DNA from: Acidimicrobiales bacterium
GTDB taxonomy: Bacteria; Actinomycetota; Acidimicrobiia; Acidimicrobiales; GCA-2861595
Direction of reading: 5' to 3'
Assembly (NCBI GenBank): GCA_036262515.1
Contig: DATAIT010000117.1
Span: 1-64,000 of the forward strand
Length of the DNA stretch: 64,000 nt
Part shown: piece by piece, positions 1 to 8,381 of the stretch
Numbering within the stretch: position 1 is the first letter of the stretch
How the letters are laid out: every line of letters starts with the position of its first letter
Notes under the pieces: model-generated
Told to the model about the DNA's origin: nothing
Seen by the model: the letters and a program-made list of their open reading frames with translations, nothing else
The model's database searches: none
Program-made: the position numbers and the translations under genes

Positions 1-867
1 GCCGAGCAGTCGAATCCGCCTTCGAGCGATCAGCTTGTGCCAAAGCTCACGCTCATCGCTCGTGAGCGCCGCTTCAGCCAGGTTCGAACGGTCAGCCGGC
101 AGGAGGTCAGGCGAGCTCGCGAACAGTGCGCCCTCAAGATCGGCTGCGTGCTTGACGCGCTCCAGTGAAACGAGGCCGCGCGATTCATGCTGGAAGCCGG
201 CTGCTGCGAGAAGAACCGTCCCCTCTGACGCATCGGTGAATAGCCGCTCGGAGACCTCGATCAGCCTCGTCGACGCGAAGTTCGCACAGACGTGCTTCAG
301 CACGGCTGACGAATAGTCCGCGTGGAGAAGCGAGATCGGCAGCAGCAAAGCCAGCCGGCCACCCCTCTGGAGGAATGTCATCGAGTGGACAACAAAGTAG
401 GCCCAGGCGTCTGCCAGTCCTCCGACGGCGACGCCTTCACGAGCGGCGGACGCCTCGGCCAGCTGGCGAGATACGCCGTCGTGCCAGTGGTGTCGGATGT
501 AGGGCGGATTGCCGACTACGGCATCGAACAGTCCACCCAAGTCGCTAGGACCCACGGAGAAGAAGTCGGCCTCACGCAGGTTTGAACGCGGCACGCCCAA
601 GGCACGTAGTTGCGCGGCGTGAAACTGCGCCCCAGCATCGATGTCCACGCCGTAGATCGAGTCCCCACGTACCGGATCGTGGTCCATCGCTGCCAAAGCC
701 GAGCGCAGGAAGCTGCAACCCCCGAAGCTCGGATCGAGAACCCTGCCGCTGCGTTCCGGAAGTGCCCATCGGACGATCGGATCAGCAACCGAATCCGGGG
801 TGTAGTAGACGCCGAGGCGTCGATGGTTCGAGCTAGTCGGATCCGCTACCGGCTCGCTCTGGGGCAT
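1..867 (-). CDS. N6-adenine DNA methyltransferase, Eco57I/HsdM-like (C-terminus cut off by window edge)
   Basis: The reading frame is open from the window edge to an ATG at 867. It encodes the N-terminal 289 residues of an S-adenosylmethionine-dependent adenine DNA methyltransferase. The YYTP motif near the N-terminus, a motif-I-like DPSFGGCSFL (usual form DPxxGxGxFL) and the catalytic NPPY (bases 499-510) are all visible. NPPY is the signature of N6-adenine methylation. Such proteins act alone or inside type IIG, type I or BREX-like restriction systems; the partner, if any, lies off the window. A GTG at 900 is an alternative start. This stretch is visibly less GC-rich than the genes to its right, and a tyrosine recombinase lies upstream, so it probably belongs to an acquired element. 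Confidence 0.8.
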   Translation of the reverse strand, partial: MPQSEPVADPTSSNHRRLGVYYTPDSVADPIVRWALPERSGRVLDPSFGGCSFLRSALAAMDHDPVRGDSIYGVDIDAGAQFHAAQLRALGVPRSNLREADFFSVGPSDLGGLFDAVVGNPPYIRHHWHDGVSRQLAEASAAREGVAVGGLADAWAYFVVHSMTFLQRGGRLALLLPISLLHADYSSAVLKHVCANFASTRLIEVSERLFTDASEGTVLLAAAGFQHESRGLVSLERVKHAADLEGALFASSPDLLPADRSNLAEAALTSDERELWHKLIARRRIRLLG

Positions 868-1086
868 CGAGTGAGAATAGGGCGAGGAAGTGACATTCAC
901 CGGAGGCTCCGAGTGGAGAGCGGCGGCGGAGCCGGCCGGCTCATGCGATCGTCGGGCACCTCGTCGAGGATCGGTGCCAGCGCTGGCGCCAGAGTTGGTC
1001 GGCGCCATCTCGCAACCACTGCTTCGGCTTGGTTCCGAGCTGCTCGTCCCCGGCAGGCTCCCAGTCCGAGACATCGAGCGGCGTCA

Positions 1087-2025
1087 CTACACCCGGTCCC
1101 CGGGCGACAGCTTGCGGTGGGCCTCACGGGCCCGCTCGTCGGCCGCCGATGCCCCGTAGCGGCCGAGCATGTCGCGCGACCGCCAGCCGGCCAGGCGCAT
1201 GAGGTCGCCCTCGTTGCCGCCGTCGGCCAGCCAGGAGTGGGCGAACGTGTGGCGGAACATGTGGGGATGAAGGTGGTCGATGCCGGCCTGGGCGGCCCGC
1301 CGGCGCAGCATCTGGGCGATACCCGAGGCGGTGAGGGCGCCCTTGCCGCCGAGCCAAAGGGCGTCGGTGCTCTTCGCCCAGGGGCTGCGGGGCCGCTCCC
1401 GGCGCATCCAGCGATCGAGGGCCTGGGCGGTCTTGGCCCCGAACGGGCAGCCCCGGGCCCGCCGGCCCTTGCCCATCACCAGAGCCACGTCGGTCTCGAG
1501 ATCGATGGCATCGGTCGTGAGCCCGGTGATCTCGGCCAGCCGCATGCCGGTGTCCACGAACAGCCGGAGGATGGCGGTGTCCCGGCGCGCCTCGAAACTC
1601 GGTCCTCCGGCCGCCTTCAACAGCCTGGTGAGCTGGTCGTCGCTCAGCACAGCTACCGGCTGCTCGGGGATGGCCGGCGGGCGCATGTTGCGCATGGGGC
1701 TGTCGGTCACCTCGCCGTCCTCCACCAGCCACCGGAACAGCTGCTGGAGGCGGCGGTAGTGGCCGGCCACGGTCGACGCCGTGGCCCGGTCGCCCAGCTC
1801 GGCCAGGTAGGTCTCGACGTGCTCCCGGCGCAGCCGGGACGCCTCGGTCGGCATCCCCATGCGCTGCAGGAACGCCAGGAAGCCGTGGCCGGCCTCCAGG
1901 TAGGCGTCGATGGTCCTGGGCGCCTTGTTCTGGGCCCGCAGCGTGATGCGCCAGCTTTCGAGCAGGGTCGAAAGCTCGCCCAAGCCCTGGTCAGCGGCAA
2001 CTTTCTGCCTCTTCATTTTGACCAA
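1087..2025 (-). CDS. Tyrosine recombinase / integrase (XerC/D-like)
   Basis: A 312-residue phage-integrase-family site-specific recombinase. An N-terminal SAM-like core-binding domain (about residues 18-105) precedes the catalytic domain. Visible catalytic residues are the first Arg in [12 protein letters not shown], the H-x-x-R box in [11 protein letters not shown], a Trp in LAGWRS at the second His/Trp position, and the nucleophile Tyr in GRYGAS close to the C-terminus. The set looks complete, so the enzyme should be active. The gene starts 55 bases after the 3' end of tRNA-Thr and reads the same way, the typical position of an integrase beside its tRNA attachment site. A housekeeping XerC/D is the alternative, but that does not explain the tRNA and methyltransferase neighbours. 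Confidence 0.88.
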   Translation of the reverse strand: MVKMKRQKVAADQGLGELSTLLESWRITLRAQNKAPRTIDAYLEAGHGFLAFLQRMGMPTEASRLRREHVETYLAELGDRATASTVAGHYRRLQQLFRWLVEDGEVTDSPMRNMRPPAIPEQPVAVLSDDQLTRLLKAAGGPSFEARRDTAILRLFVDTGMRLAEITGLTTDAIDLETDVALVMGKGRRARGCPFGAKTAQALDRWMRRERPRSPWAKSTDALWLGGKGALTASGIAQMLRRRAAQAGIDHLHPHMFRHTFAHSWLADGGNEGDLMRLAGWRSRDMLGRYGASAADERAREAHRKLSPGDRV

Positions 2026-2080
2026 GTTATTCGCTCTGCGAGCGGTGCGCCAGCCCCTCTGGGCACAAAACCCCTGGTAG

Positions 2081-2153
2081 AGCCCGAGAGGAGAATCGAA
2101 CTCCTGACCTACGCATTACGAGTGCGTTGCTCTGCCGTCTGAGCTACCCGGGC
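2081..2153 (-). tRNA. tRNA-Thr (anticodon CGT)
   Basis: On the minus strand a full cloverleaf folds. The acceptor GCCCGGG pairs with CTCGGGC with one G-U. The anticodon stem ACGCA/TGCGT encloses loop CTCGTAA, giving anticodon CGT (reads ACG, Thr). The T arm is AGGAG-TTCGATT-CTCCT. CCA is not encoded directly after the discriminator base. The gene lies downstream of holB in the same orientation; tRNA-Thr near topA/tmk/holB is a familiar actinobacterial order. Its 3' half is a plausible attB for the adjacent recombinase. Confidence 0.93.
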
Positions 2154-2161
2154 GGAAGCGT

Positions 2162-3292
2162 TCAGCGTAGCGGCGGGCGGGCGGCACCCGCGTCGCGCTG
2201 CAGGCGCCCGAGGCGGACGAGGAGCGACTGCAGGAGCAGGGTCACGTTCGGGTTGCGCGCCAGCGCCTCGTTGGCGTCGGTGACGGCCTGCACCGCGGCC
2301 AGCGCCGCGCTCGTCCCCGCCGCGCTCGCGCCGCCCGCGCCGGCCAGTCCTCCGGTGACGGCCAGCCTGCCGCGGTAGGCACCGGCGAGCGCGGCCAGGC
2401 CGAAGCGCAGCTCGTCGGTGCGGACCCGGCGTTCCTCGCGCTTGTGACGCGCCTCGAGCTCCTTGCGCTCGCCCGGTCGCTCGCCGTAGAGGCGGGCCCG
2501 CTCGGCCAGCTCGGCCAGCTCGGCCGCCTGCCGGGCCACCAAGGGCTCCACCACGGTCTCCAACCCGGCCAGCAGCTCATCGGCCAGGGCGGCCGACGAC
2601 GACCCGGTGCCGTCGAGCCGGCCCGGCGCGTCGCTCCACGCCCGGCGGCGCGCCGCGAAGCCGGCGTCGGAGGCGAGGAGGCGGGCCCGGTCGGGGCGGC
2701 CGCCCGACGCCTCGGCGACCTCGGCAGCGTGGTCGGGGTCCATCCCTTCGCCCACCAGCGCGGCGGCCAGCCGGTCGGCCGGCACGGGGGCGAAGTCGAC
2801 CCGGGCGCAGCGGCTGGCGATGGTGACGAGCTCCGGCGGCACGTGCTCGGCCAGGATGACGTACACGGTCGTGGCCGGTGGCTCCTCGATGGCCTTGAGG
2901 AGCGCCGGGGCGGCGTGCTCGACCAGGTGGAAGTCCACCAGGACGAGCACCTTCCGGCGGCCCTCGACCGGGCTGAGGGCGCCCAGGCGAGCGATCTCAC
3001 GGGCGTCTCCGACGGTGATGTAGGCCCCGGCGCGCTCCCGGACGACGACGTCGGGGTGGACCCCTCCGAGGACACGGGCGCAGTCGCCGCATGCGCCGCA
3101 CCCTGCGTTCGGGCACAAGAGCGCAGCCGCGAACGAGCGGGCGGCGAGGCGCTTGCCGGTGCCGGGCGGCCCGACCAGCAGGTACGCATGGACGGGCGAC
3201 GAGGCAGCCGTCCGGAGCTGGTCGACCGCCGTGTCCTGGCCGATGAGCCCGTCGAACAGCGCCGGTGCACGCGACGGCACCGGCGCGCTCAC
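2162..3292 (-). CDS. holB: DNA polymerase III subunit delta' (clamp loader)
   Basis: A 376-residue AAA+ clamp-loader subunit that helps load the beta sliding clamp during replication. The Walker A is visible as GPPGTGKRLAARS near residue 38. It is followed by a zinc-binding cysteine cluster (CPNAGCGACGDC), the delta'-type LLKAIEEPP segment and a sensor region ending SRCARVDF. I chose the GTG at 3292 because it gives a GTGA overlap with tmk and begins just before the conserved core (APALFDGLIGQ); the frame stays open much further upstream without homology. The C-terminal part is Ala/Arg-rich, as usual in actinobacterial delta'. It is the last protein gene of the topA-MFS-tmk-holB run. Confidence 0.88.
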   Translation of the reverse strand: MSAPVPSRAPALFDGLIGQDTAVDQLRTAASSPVHAYLLVGPPGTGKRLAARSFAAALLCPNAGCGACGDCARVLGGVHPDVVVRERAGAYITVGDAREIARLGALSPVEGRRKVLVLVDFHLVEHAAPALLKAIEEPPATTVYVILAEHVPPELVTIASRCARVDFAPVPADRLAAALVGEGMDPDHAAEVAEASGGRPDRARLLASDAGFAARRRAWSDAPGRLDGTGSSSAALADELLAGLETVVEPLVARQAAELAELAERARLYGERPGERKELEARHKREERRVRTDELRFGLAALAGAYRGRLAVTGGLAGAGGASAAGTSAALAAVQAVTDANEALARNPNVTLLLQSLLVRLGRLQRDAGAARPPLR

Positions 3293-3897
3293 TGGCTCCC
3301 TCCCGCCGCGACCAGGTCGGCCACCGCAGCCCACACCCTGGCCGCCACCTCGTCGACGGTCCCCGTCCCGTCGACCACCCGCCAGCGCTTCGGGTCGTCG
3401 GCGGCCAGGCTCCGGAACCCGGCCTCGACGCGACGGTGGAAGGCACGGCTCTCCGACTCGAACCGGTCGGGTGTGCCTCGGCGCGCCTCCGCCTCCTCCG
3501 CCTCGAGCGACAGCAGCACGACGGCGTCGGGCCACAGGCCGGCGGTGGCCCAGTCGGACAGGCTGCGCACCTCGTCGAGGGGGAGGCCGCGCCCGAAGCC
3601 CTGGTAGGCCAGTGACGAGTGGGAGTACCGATCGCTGACCACGGTGCTGCCGGTGGCCAGCGCCGGGGCCACCACGTCGGCCACGTGCTGGGCCCGTGCC
3701 GCGGCGAGGAGCAGCGCCTCGGCGCGCGGGTCGATGGCCCCGGAGGCCGGATCGAGCAGCAACGACCGCACCCGCTCCCCCACCGGCGTGCCGCCCGGCT
3801 CACGGGTGAGCACCGCGCCCAGCCGGTCGGCGAGCAGGGCGGCCTGGGTCGACTTGCCGCACGCCTCGCCTCCCTCGAAGGCGATGAGGAGGCTCAT
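3289..3897 (-). CDS. tmk: Thymidylate kinase (dTMP kinase)
   Basis: A 202-residue dTMP kinase that phosphorylates dTMP to dTDP for DNA synthesis in the cytoplasm. The P-loop FEGGEACGKST lies at residues 7-17, the DR(Y/H) motif appears as VVSDRYSHSSLAYQG, and the lid region is Arg-rich (EARRGTPDRFE). The length is normal for the family. The ATG at 3897 overlaps the stop of the MFS gene (ATGA), and the tmk stop overlaps the holB GTG, so the three are probably translationally coupled. Position next to holB is conserved in many bacteria. Confidence 0.93.
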   Translation of the reverse strand: MSLLIAFEGGEACGKSTQAALLADRLGAVLTREPGGTPVGERVRSLLLDPASGAIDPRAEALLLAAARAQHVADVVAPALATGSTVVSDRYSHSSLAYQGFGRGLPLDEVRSLSDWATAGLWPDAVVLLSLEAEEAEARRGTPDRFESESRAFHRRVEAGFRSLAADDPKRWRVVDGTGTVDEVAARVWAAVADLVAAGGSQ

Positions 3898-5372
3898 CGC
3901 TGCGTGCCCCGTGCCGCCGCCCGCAGGCCGCGGCGCGCCAGCAGCCCGGCGACCAGGATGATGACGCCGCCGAGCCACAGGGTGAGCCGGACGCCCGGGA
4001 GCGCCACCGACAGCCCGCCCACGGCGACCGACCGGTCGACGAGGCGATCGGACATCCCGTCGAGCAGGCGCGAGACCACGGGCGCCAGCGTGAAGGCCAG
4101 GAGGAGACAGAACCGCACCAGCGTGTAGAGCAGGGCGAAGATCCGGCCCCGCAACTCGTCCTCCACGTTCGTCTGGAGGATCGTGAAGCCGAGGATGTAC
4201 ACCGATCCGGCGCACAGGCCGAGGCCGGCGGCGAAGACGAGGGCCAGCGTGAGCGTCGACATGCAGGCGGCGGCGACCAGCGAGGCCCCGGCGCCGAGCA
4301 CCGACACCACGAAGATGCGCTCGTGGGGGACCCGCTTCTGGAGGACGCTCAGGCCGACGATGCCCGCGGCCACGCCGAAGCCGAGGGCGGCCAGCAGGAG
4401 GCCGAAGCCGGTCGTGCCGGCGCCGTAGATCTGGTCGGAGGCCACCGGCCCGAGGGGCACCACCATGCCGCCGCCGATGAGGCCCGTCCCGATGCCGAGG
4501 ATCACGGCCCGGACCACGGCGCTGTCGCGGATGAACCGGCCGCCCTCCGCCAACTCGCGGAAGGTACGCCGGAAGTCGACGCCGCCCTTGCCCTCGGAGA
4601 CCCGCTCGGAGCGCGGCAGGACGAGCGTCGAGATCATCAGGGCCGAGGCGAAGAACGTGAAGACGTCGAAGTAGATGGCGACGAACTCGCGGTCGACCTT
4701 CAGGGCCTCCAGCGCGTCGATGTGGGCGAGCCACGAAGCAACGGTGGCCAGGAAGGCGAACAGGGCGGACCCGATCGGGAAGGTTCCGTAGGCGGCCACC
4801 AGCGACAGCGAGTTGGCGTTGGCCAGGAACTCGGGGCGCACCATGTTGGGGACCGACGCCTCCTTGGCCGGCGACCACATGAGGGTGAAGATCTCGAGGA
4901 GCAACGAGGCCACGAACAGGCCGGGGATGGTGTCGATGAACGGCAGGGTGGCGAGCACCAGGCCCCGGCCGACGTCGCAGGACACCATCACCTTCTTGCG
5001 GTCCCAGCGGTCCACGAAGACGCCGGCTGCCGGAGCCAGGAAGAACCCGGGGACGAGCCGGGCCGAGAGCACGATGGCCACCGCCGTCTCCGGCGACGAA
5101 CCGCCGATGCGCGCCGCGATGGCCGTGACGGCGACGAAGCCGATCCAGTCCCCGAGGGACGAGACGACCTGGGCGAGCCACAACCGGAAGAAGGCCCGTG
5201 ACCCGAACAGCCGGATGACCGACGGCTGGTCCGCACGGTCGGCTGCGCCAATGCCGGGCGGTGGCGGAAGAGGTGGAGCCGGGGGTTCCGGCGGGGTGGT
5301 CTGCAGTGGCGCCGTGGGCGGCTCGTCGGCCGACCCCCCGCGTGGCTTCCTCGATCGGGACGCCTCGGCCAC
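3894..5372 (-). CDS. MFS transporter (DHA3-like)
   Basis: A 492-residue major facilitator protein with a Pro-rich cytoplasmic N-terminus of about 50 residues followed by roughly 12 hydrophobic segments. The loop motif between helices 2 and 3 is seen as GVFVDRWDRKKVM, a form of the MFS signature common in macrolide-efflux-like (DHA3) proteins. Substrate cannot be inferred. It lies between topA and tmk on the same strand and overlaps tmk by four bases. Its link to replication genes is probably only positional. Confidence 0.82.
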   Translation of the reverse strand: MAEASRSRKPRGGSADEPPTAPLQTTPPEPPAPPLPPPPGIGAADRADQPSVIRLFGSRAFFRLWLAQVVSSLGDWIGFVAVTAIAARIGGSSPETAVAIVLSARLVPGFFLAPAAGVFVDRWDRKKVMVSCDVGRGLVLATLPFIDTIPGLFVASLLLEIFTLMWSPAKEASVPNMVRPEFLANANSLSLVAAYGTFPIGSALFAFLATVASWLAHIDALEALKVDREFVAIYFDVFTFFASALMISTLVLPRSERVSEGKGGVDFRRTFRELAEGGRFIRDSAVVRAVILGIGTGLIGGGMVVPLGPVASDQIYGAGTTGFGLLLAALGFGVAAGIVGLSVLQKRVPHERIFVVSVLGAGASLVAAACMSTLTLALVFAAGLGLCAGSVYILGFTILQTNVEDELRGRIFALLYTLVRFCLLLAFTLAPVVSRLLDGMSDRLVDRSVAVGGLSVALPGVRLTLWLGGVIILVAGLLARRGLRAAARGTQR

Positions 5373-5525
5373 GACGCTCAGGCTACGGGACGCCGACCGC
5401 CGATCCCGTCATCCCCACCCGGTGCCCGGTGGGAGACCGTTACGATGTCCGGAGCCCGCCCCATGAGCCGCCGAGCACCGCCGTCCGAGGCGTGCGGGCA
5501 CCGGCGCCGACTCCCGTTCGAGGCG

Positions 5526-8246
5526 CTACCCGTCGCCTTTCGCCTTGGCGCCACCCGCCGCTTTGGTGGCCCGCGCTTTCGCGGCGCCGGCGGCCTTCGT
5601 CGCCTTGGCGGCACCCCCCGCCGCCTTGCGCTTGGGTCCGGCCGCCTTGGTCGCCCGGGCCTGCTTCTTGCGTTTGGGCGCCGGGCCCTTGGCCCGCTTG
5701 TCGGCCAGCAGCTCCGCCGCCCGCTCGGGCGTGATCTCCTCGATCGCATCGCCCCTCGGCACCGTGACGTTGACGGTGCCGTCGGTGATGTACGGGCCGA
5801 AGCGGCCGTCCTTGATCACCATCGGCGCGCCGGTCGCCGGGTCGGCGCCGAGCTCGCGCAGCGGCGCCGCCGCCGTCTGGCCGCGGCGCTGCTTCGGCTC
5901 GGTGTAGATCGCCAGCGCCTCCTCCAGCGTGACCGTGAACAGCTGCTCCTCGGAGGCCAGGCTGCGGCTGTCGGTGCCCTTCTTCAGATACGGCCCGTAG
6001 CGCCCGTTCAGGGCCACGATCTCCTCGCCGCCGGCCGGGTCGACGCCGACCACACGGGGGAGGGTGAGCAGCCGGAGGGCGTCGTCGAGCGTGATGGCGT
6101 CGGGCGTCATGGTCTTGAACAGCGAGGCGGTGGGCGGCTTGGAGGCCTTGGCGCCCGACCCCTCGATCGCGCCCAGCTGCACGTAGGGGCCGTAGCGACC
6201 GGCCTTCACCACCACCGGCAGGCCGGTCGCCGGGTCCTCGCCGAGCACCCTGTCGCCGCTCGGGGCATCGAGGAGTTCGCCGGCCTTCTCCAACGTGACC
6301 TCGTCGGGGGCCACCTCGTCGGGGACTCCGGCCCGTTCGTCGCCCCGCTGCAGGTACGGGCCGTAGCGCCCGACCCGGACGACGATCTCACGGCCCTCGC
6401 CGTCGGTGCCGATGGGGATGGAGTTGATGGCCCGCGGGTCGATCTGGTCGAGGCGCTCGGCCACGAGCGCCTTCAGCCCGGGCCCGTCCGTCCCGAAGTA
6501 GAACCGCGCCAGCCACGGGACCCGCTCCTGGCGCTTGGCCGCGATGCCGTCGAGATCGTCTTCCAGGCGGGCGGTGAAGTCGTAGTCCACCAGCTGGCCG
6601 AAGTGCTGCTCGAGCAGGTTCACCACCGCGAACGCCGTGAACGTGGGAACGAGGGCCTGGCCCCGCTTCCACGCATAGCCGCGGTCCTGGATGGTGGAGA
6701 TGATCGTGGCGTAGGTGGACGGGCGGCCGACTCCCTTCTCCTCGAGCGCCTTGACCAGCGAGGCGTCGGTGTAGCGGGGAGGCGGCTGGGTGGTGTGGGA
6801 CTTGGGTTCGAGGCCGGTGAGGTCGAGGGGGTCGCCGACGACGAGGGCAGGCAGGCGCACCTCGCGGTCCTCGAGGACGGCATCGGGATCGTCGGAGCCC
6901 TCCACGTACGCCCGGAAGAACCCCGGGAAGGTGATGACCTTGCCGCTGGTGGCGAATTCGGCGTCCTCGCCGGCCGACGAGGTGGCCCCGATGCGGACCT
7001 GCACCGTGTTGCCGATGGCGTCGGCCATCTGCGAGGCGACGGTGCGCTTCCAGATCAGCTCGTAGAGGCGGAGCTCGTCCCGCCCGAGGGCGGCGGACAC
7101 CTGGTCGGGCGTGCGGAAGTCGTCACCCGCCGGGCGGATGGCCTCGTGGGCCTCCTGGGCGTTCTTCACCTTGCGCGCGTAGTGGCGCGGCTTGTCGGGG
7201 ACGTACTGGCTGCCGTACAGCTCGGCCGCCTGCCGGCGGGCCGCCGCCACCGCCGCATCGGACAGGCTCGTGCTGTCGGTGCGCATGTAGGTGATGAAGC
7301 CGTTCTCGTACAGACGCTGGGCCACCTGCATGGTGCGCTTGGAGTCGAAGCGCAACTGGCGGCCCGCCTCCTGCTGGAGCGTGGAGGTCATGAACGGGGC
7401 GTAGGGCGAGCGCCGGTAGGGCTTCTCCTCCACCGAGCGGACGGCGAACGCCGAGCCGGCCAGACGCTCGGCCAGACCACGGGCACCGTCCTCGTCGAGG
7501 CGCACGACGTCGGTGCCGGCCTTGAGCGACCCTTCCTGGGTGAAGTCCTTCCCGGTGGCCAGGCGGCTGCCGTCGAGGGCCACCAGGCCGGCGTGCAGGG
7601 CGCTCCCGTCCTTGGCCAGCGCCGCCTCCAGGTCCCACCACCCGGCGGCCCGGAACCGCATGCGCTCGCGCTCGCGCTCGACGATCATGCGGGTGGCGAC
7701 GCTCTGCACCCGCCCGGCCGACAGCCGGGGCTTGATCCGCCGCCACAGCACGGGCGACACCTCGAAGCCGTAGAGGCGGTCGAGCAGCCGGCGGGTCTCC
7801 TGGGCGTCGACGAGGGGCATGTTCAGCTCGCGGGTGTCCTCGACGGCGCGTCGGATGGCGGGTGCGGTGATCTCGTGGAACACCATCCGCTTCACGGGCA
7901 CCCGCGGGGCCAGCACCTCGCTGAGATGCCAGGCGATGGCCTCCCCCTCCCGGTCCTCGTCGGTGGCCAGGTACAGCTCGCTGGCGTGCTTGAGGAGCGA
8001 CTTCAGCCGCCTGACCACGTCCTTCTTGCGGCCGGGGACCACGTAGAGCGGCTTGAAGTCGTTGTCGACGTCGATGCCGAGCCGGGCCCACGGCTCGCCC
8101 TGGTAGGCCGCAGGGATCTCGGAGGCGTCGTCCGGCAGGTCGCGCACGTGGCCCACGGACGACTCGACGACGTAGTCGGATCCGAGGTAGCCGGCGATGG
8201 TCTTCGCCTTGGCGGGCGACTCCACGATGACGAGCGGCTTGGGCAT
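5526..8246 (-). CDS. topA: DNA topoisomerase I (type IA)
   Basis: A 906-residue type IA topoisomerase that relaxes negative supercoils. The Toprim domain begins at once (LVIVESPAKAKT) and carries DEDREGEAIAWHLSE. The catalytic Tyr is in GFITYMRTDSTS, about residue 317. Instead of zinc fingers the C-terminal third holds four repeats of the R-Y/F-G-P-Y type (RYGPYLQRG, RYGPYVQLG, RYGPYLKKG, RFGPYITDG), then a Lys/Ala-rich tail of about 60 residues, as in mycobacterial and streptomycete TopA, where the tail aids DNA binding and RNA polymerase contact. An ATG three codons upstream (8255) is an alternative start. Confidence 0.93.
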   Translation of the reverse strand: MPKPLVIVESPAKAKTIAGYLGSDYVVESSVGHVRDLPDDASEIPAAYQGEPWARLGIDVDNDFKPLYVVPGRKKDVVRRLKSLLKHASELYLATDEDREGEAIAWHLSEVLAPRVPVKRMVFHEITAPAIRRAVEDTRELNMPLVDAQETRRLLDRLYGFEVSPVLWRRIKPRLSAGRVQSVATRMIVERERERMRFRAAGWWDLEAALAKDGSALHAGLVALDGSRLATGKDFTQEGSLKAGTDVVRLDEDGARGLAERLAGSAFAVRSVEEKPYRRSPYAPFMTSTLQQEAGRQLRFDSKRTMQVAQRLYENGFITYMRTDSTSLSDAAVAAARRQAAELYGSQYVPDKPRHYARKVKNAQEAHEAIRPAGDDFRTPDQVSAALGRDELRLYELIWKRTVASQMADAIGNTVQVRIGATSSAGEDAEFATSGKVITFPGFFRAYVEGSDDPDAVLEDREVRLPALVVGDPLDLTGLEPKSHTTQPPPRYTDASLVKALEEKGVGRPSTYATIISTIQDRGYAWKRGQALVPTFTAFAVVNLLEQHFGQLVDYDFTARLEDDLDGIAAKRQERVPWLARFYFGTDGPGLKALVAERLDQIDPRAINSIPIGTDGEGREIVVRVGRYGPYLQRGDERAGVPDEVAPDEVTLEKAGELLDAPSGDRVLGEDPATGLPVVVKAGRYGPYVQLGAIEGSGAKASKPPTASLFKTMTPDAITLDDALRLLTLPRVVGVDPAGGEEIVALNGRYGPYLKKGTDSRSLASEEQLFTVTLEEALAIYTEPKQRRGQTAAAPLRELGADPATGAPMVIKDGRFGPYITDGTVNVTVPRGDAIEEITPERAAELLADKRAKGPAPKRKKQARATKAAGPKRKAAGGAAKATKAAGAAKARATKAAGGAKAKGDG

Positions 8247-8381
8247 GACGGGCATGAGCGTGGGCGCCGAGGGCGGGGTTGTCAAACGAAGTAGCCACCG
8301 CTCGGGGACGCCGCCGGCGCGTTTGCGCGTTCTTTGCGCACCGGCCGGCGTCCTTACGCCCTCTTTGCGGGGCCGAAGCGT

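Noticed and set aside
610-2142. 510-codon plus-strand frame across the recombinase
   Set aside because: Shadow of the recombinase and methyltransferase, and it also runs over the tRNA-Thr gene.
5445-8294. Very long plus-strand frame of 949 codons opposite topA
   Set aside because: Its product is Arg/His/Gly/Leu-rich without domains; it mirrors topA, whose motifs are all intact. Typical antisense shadow in GC-rich DNA.
8247-8381. c-di-AMP (ydaO-type) riboswitch before the first KimA-like gene
   Set aside because: I could not find the conserved ydaO core or a plausible fold, and the leader is short; a covariance-model search would decide.
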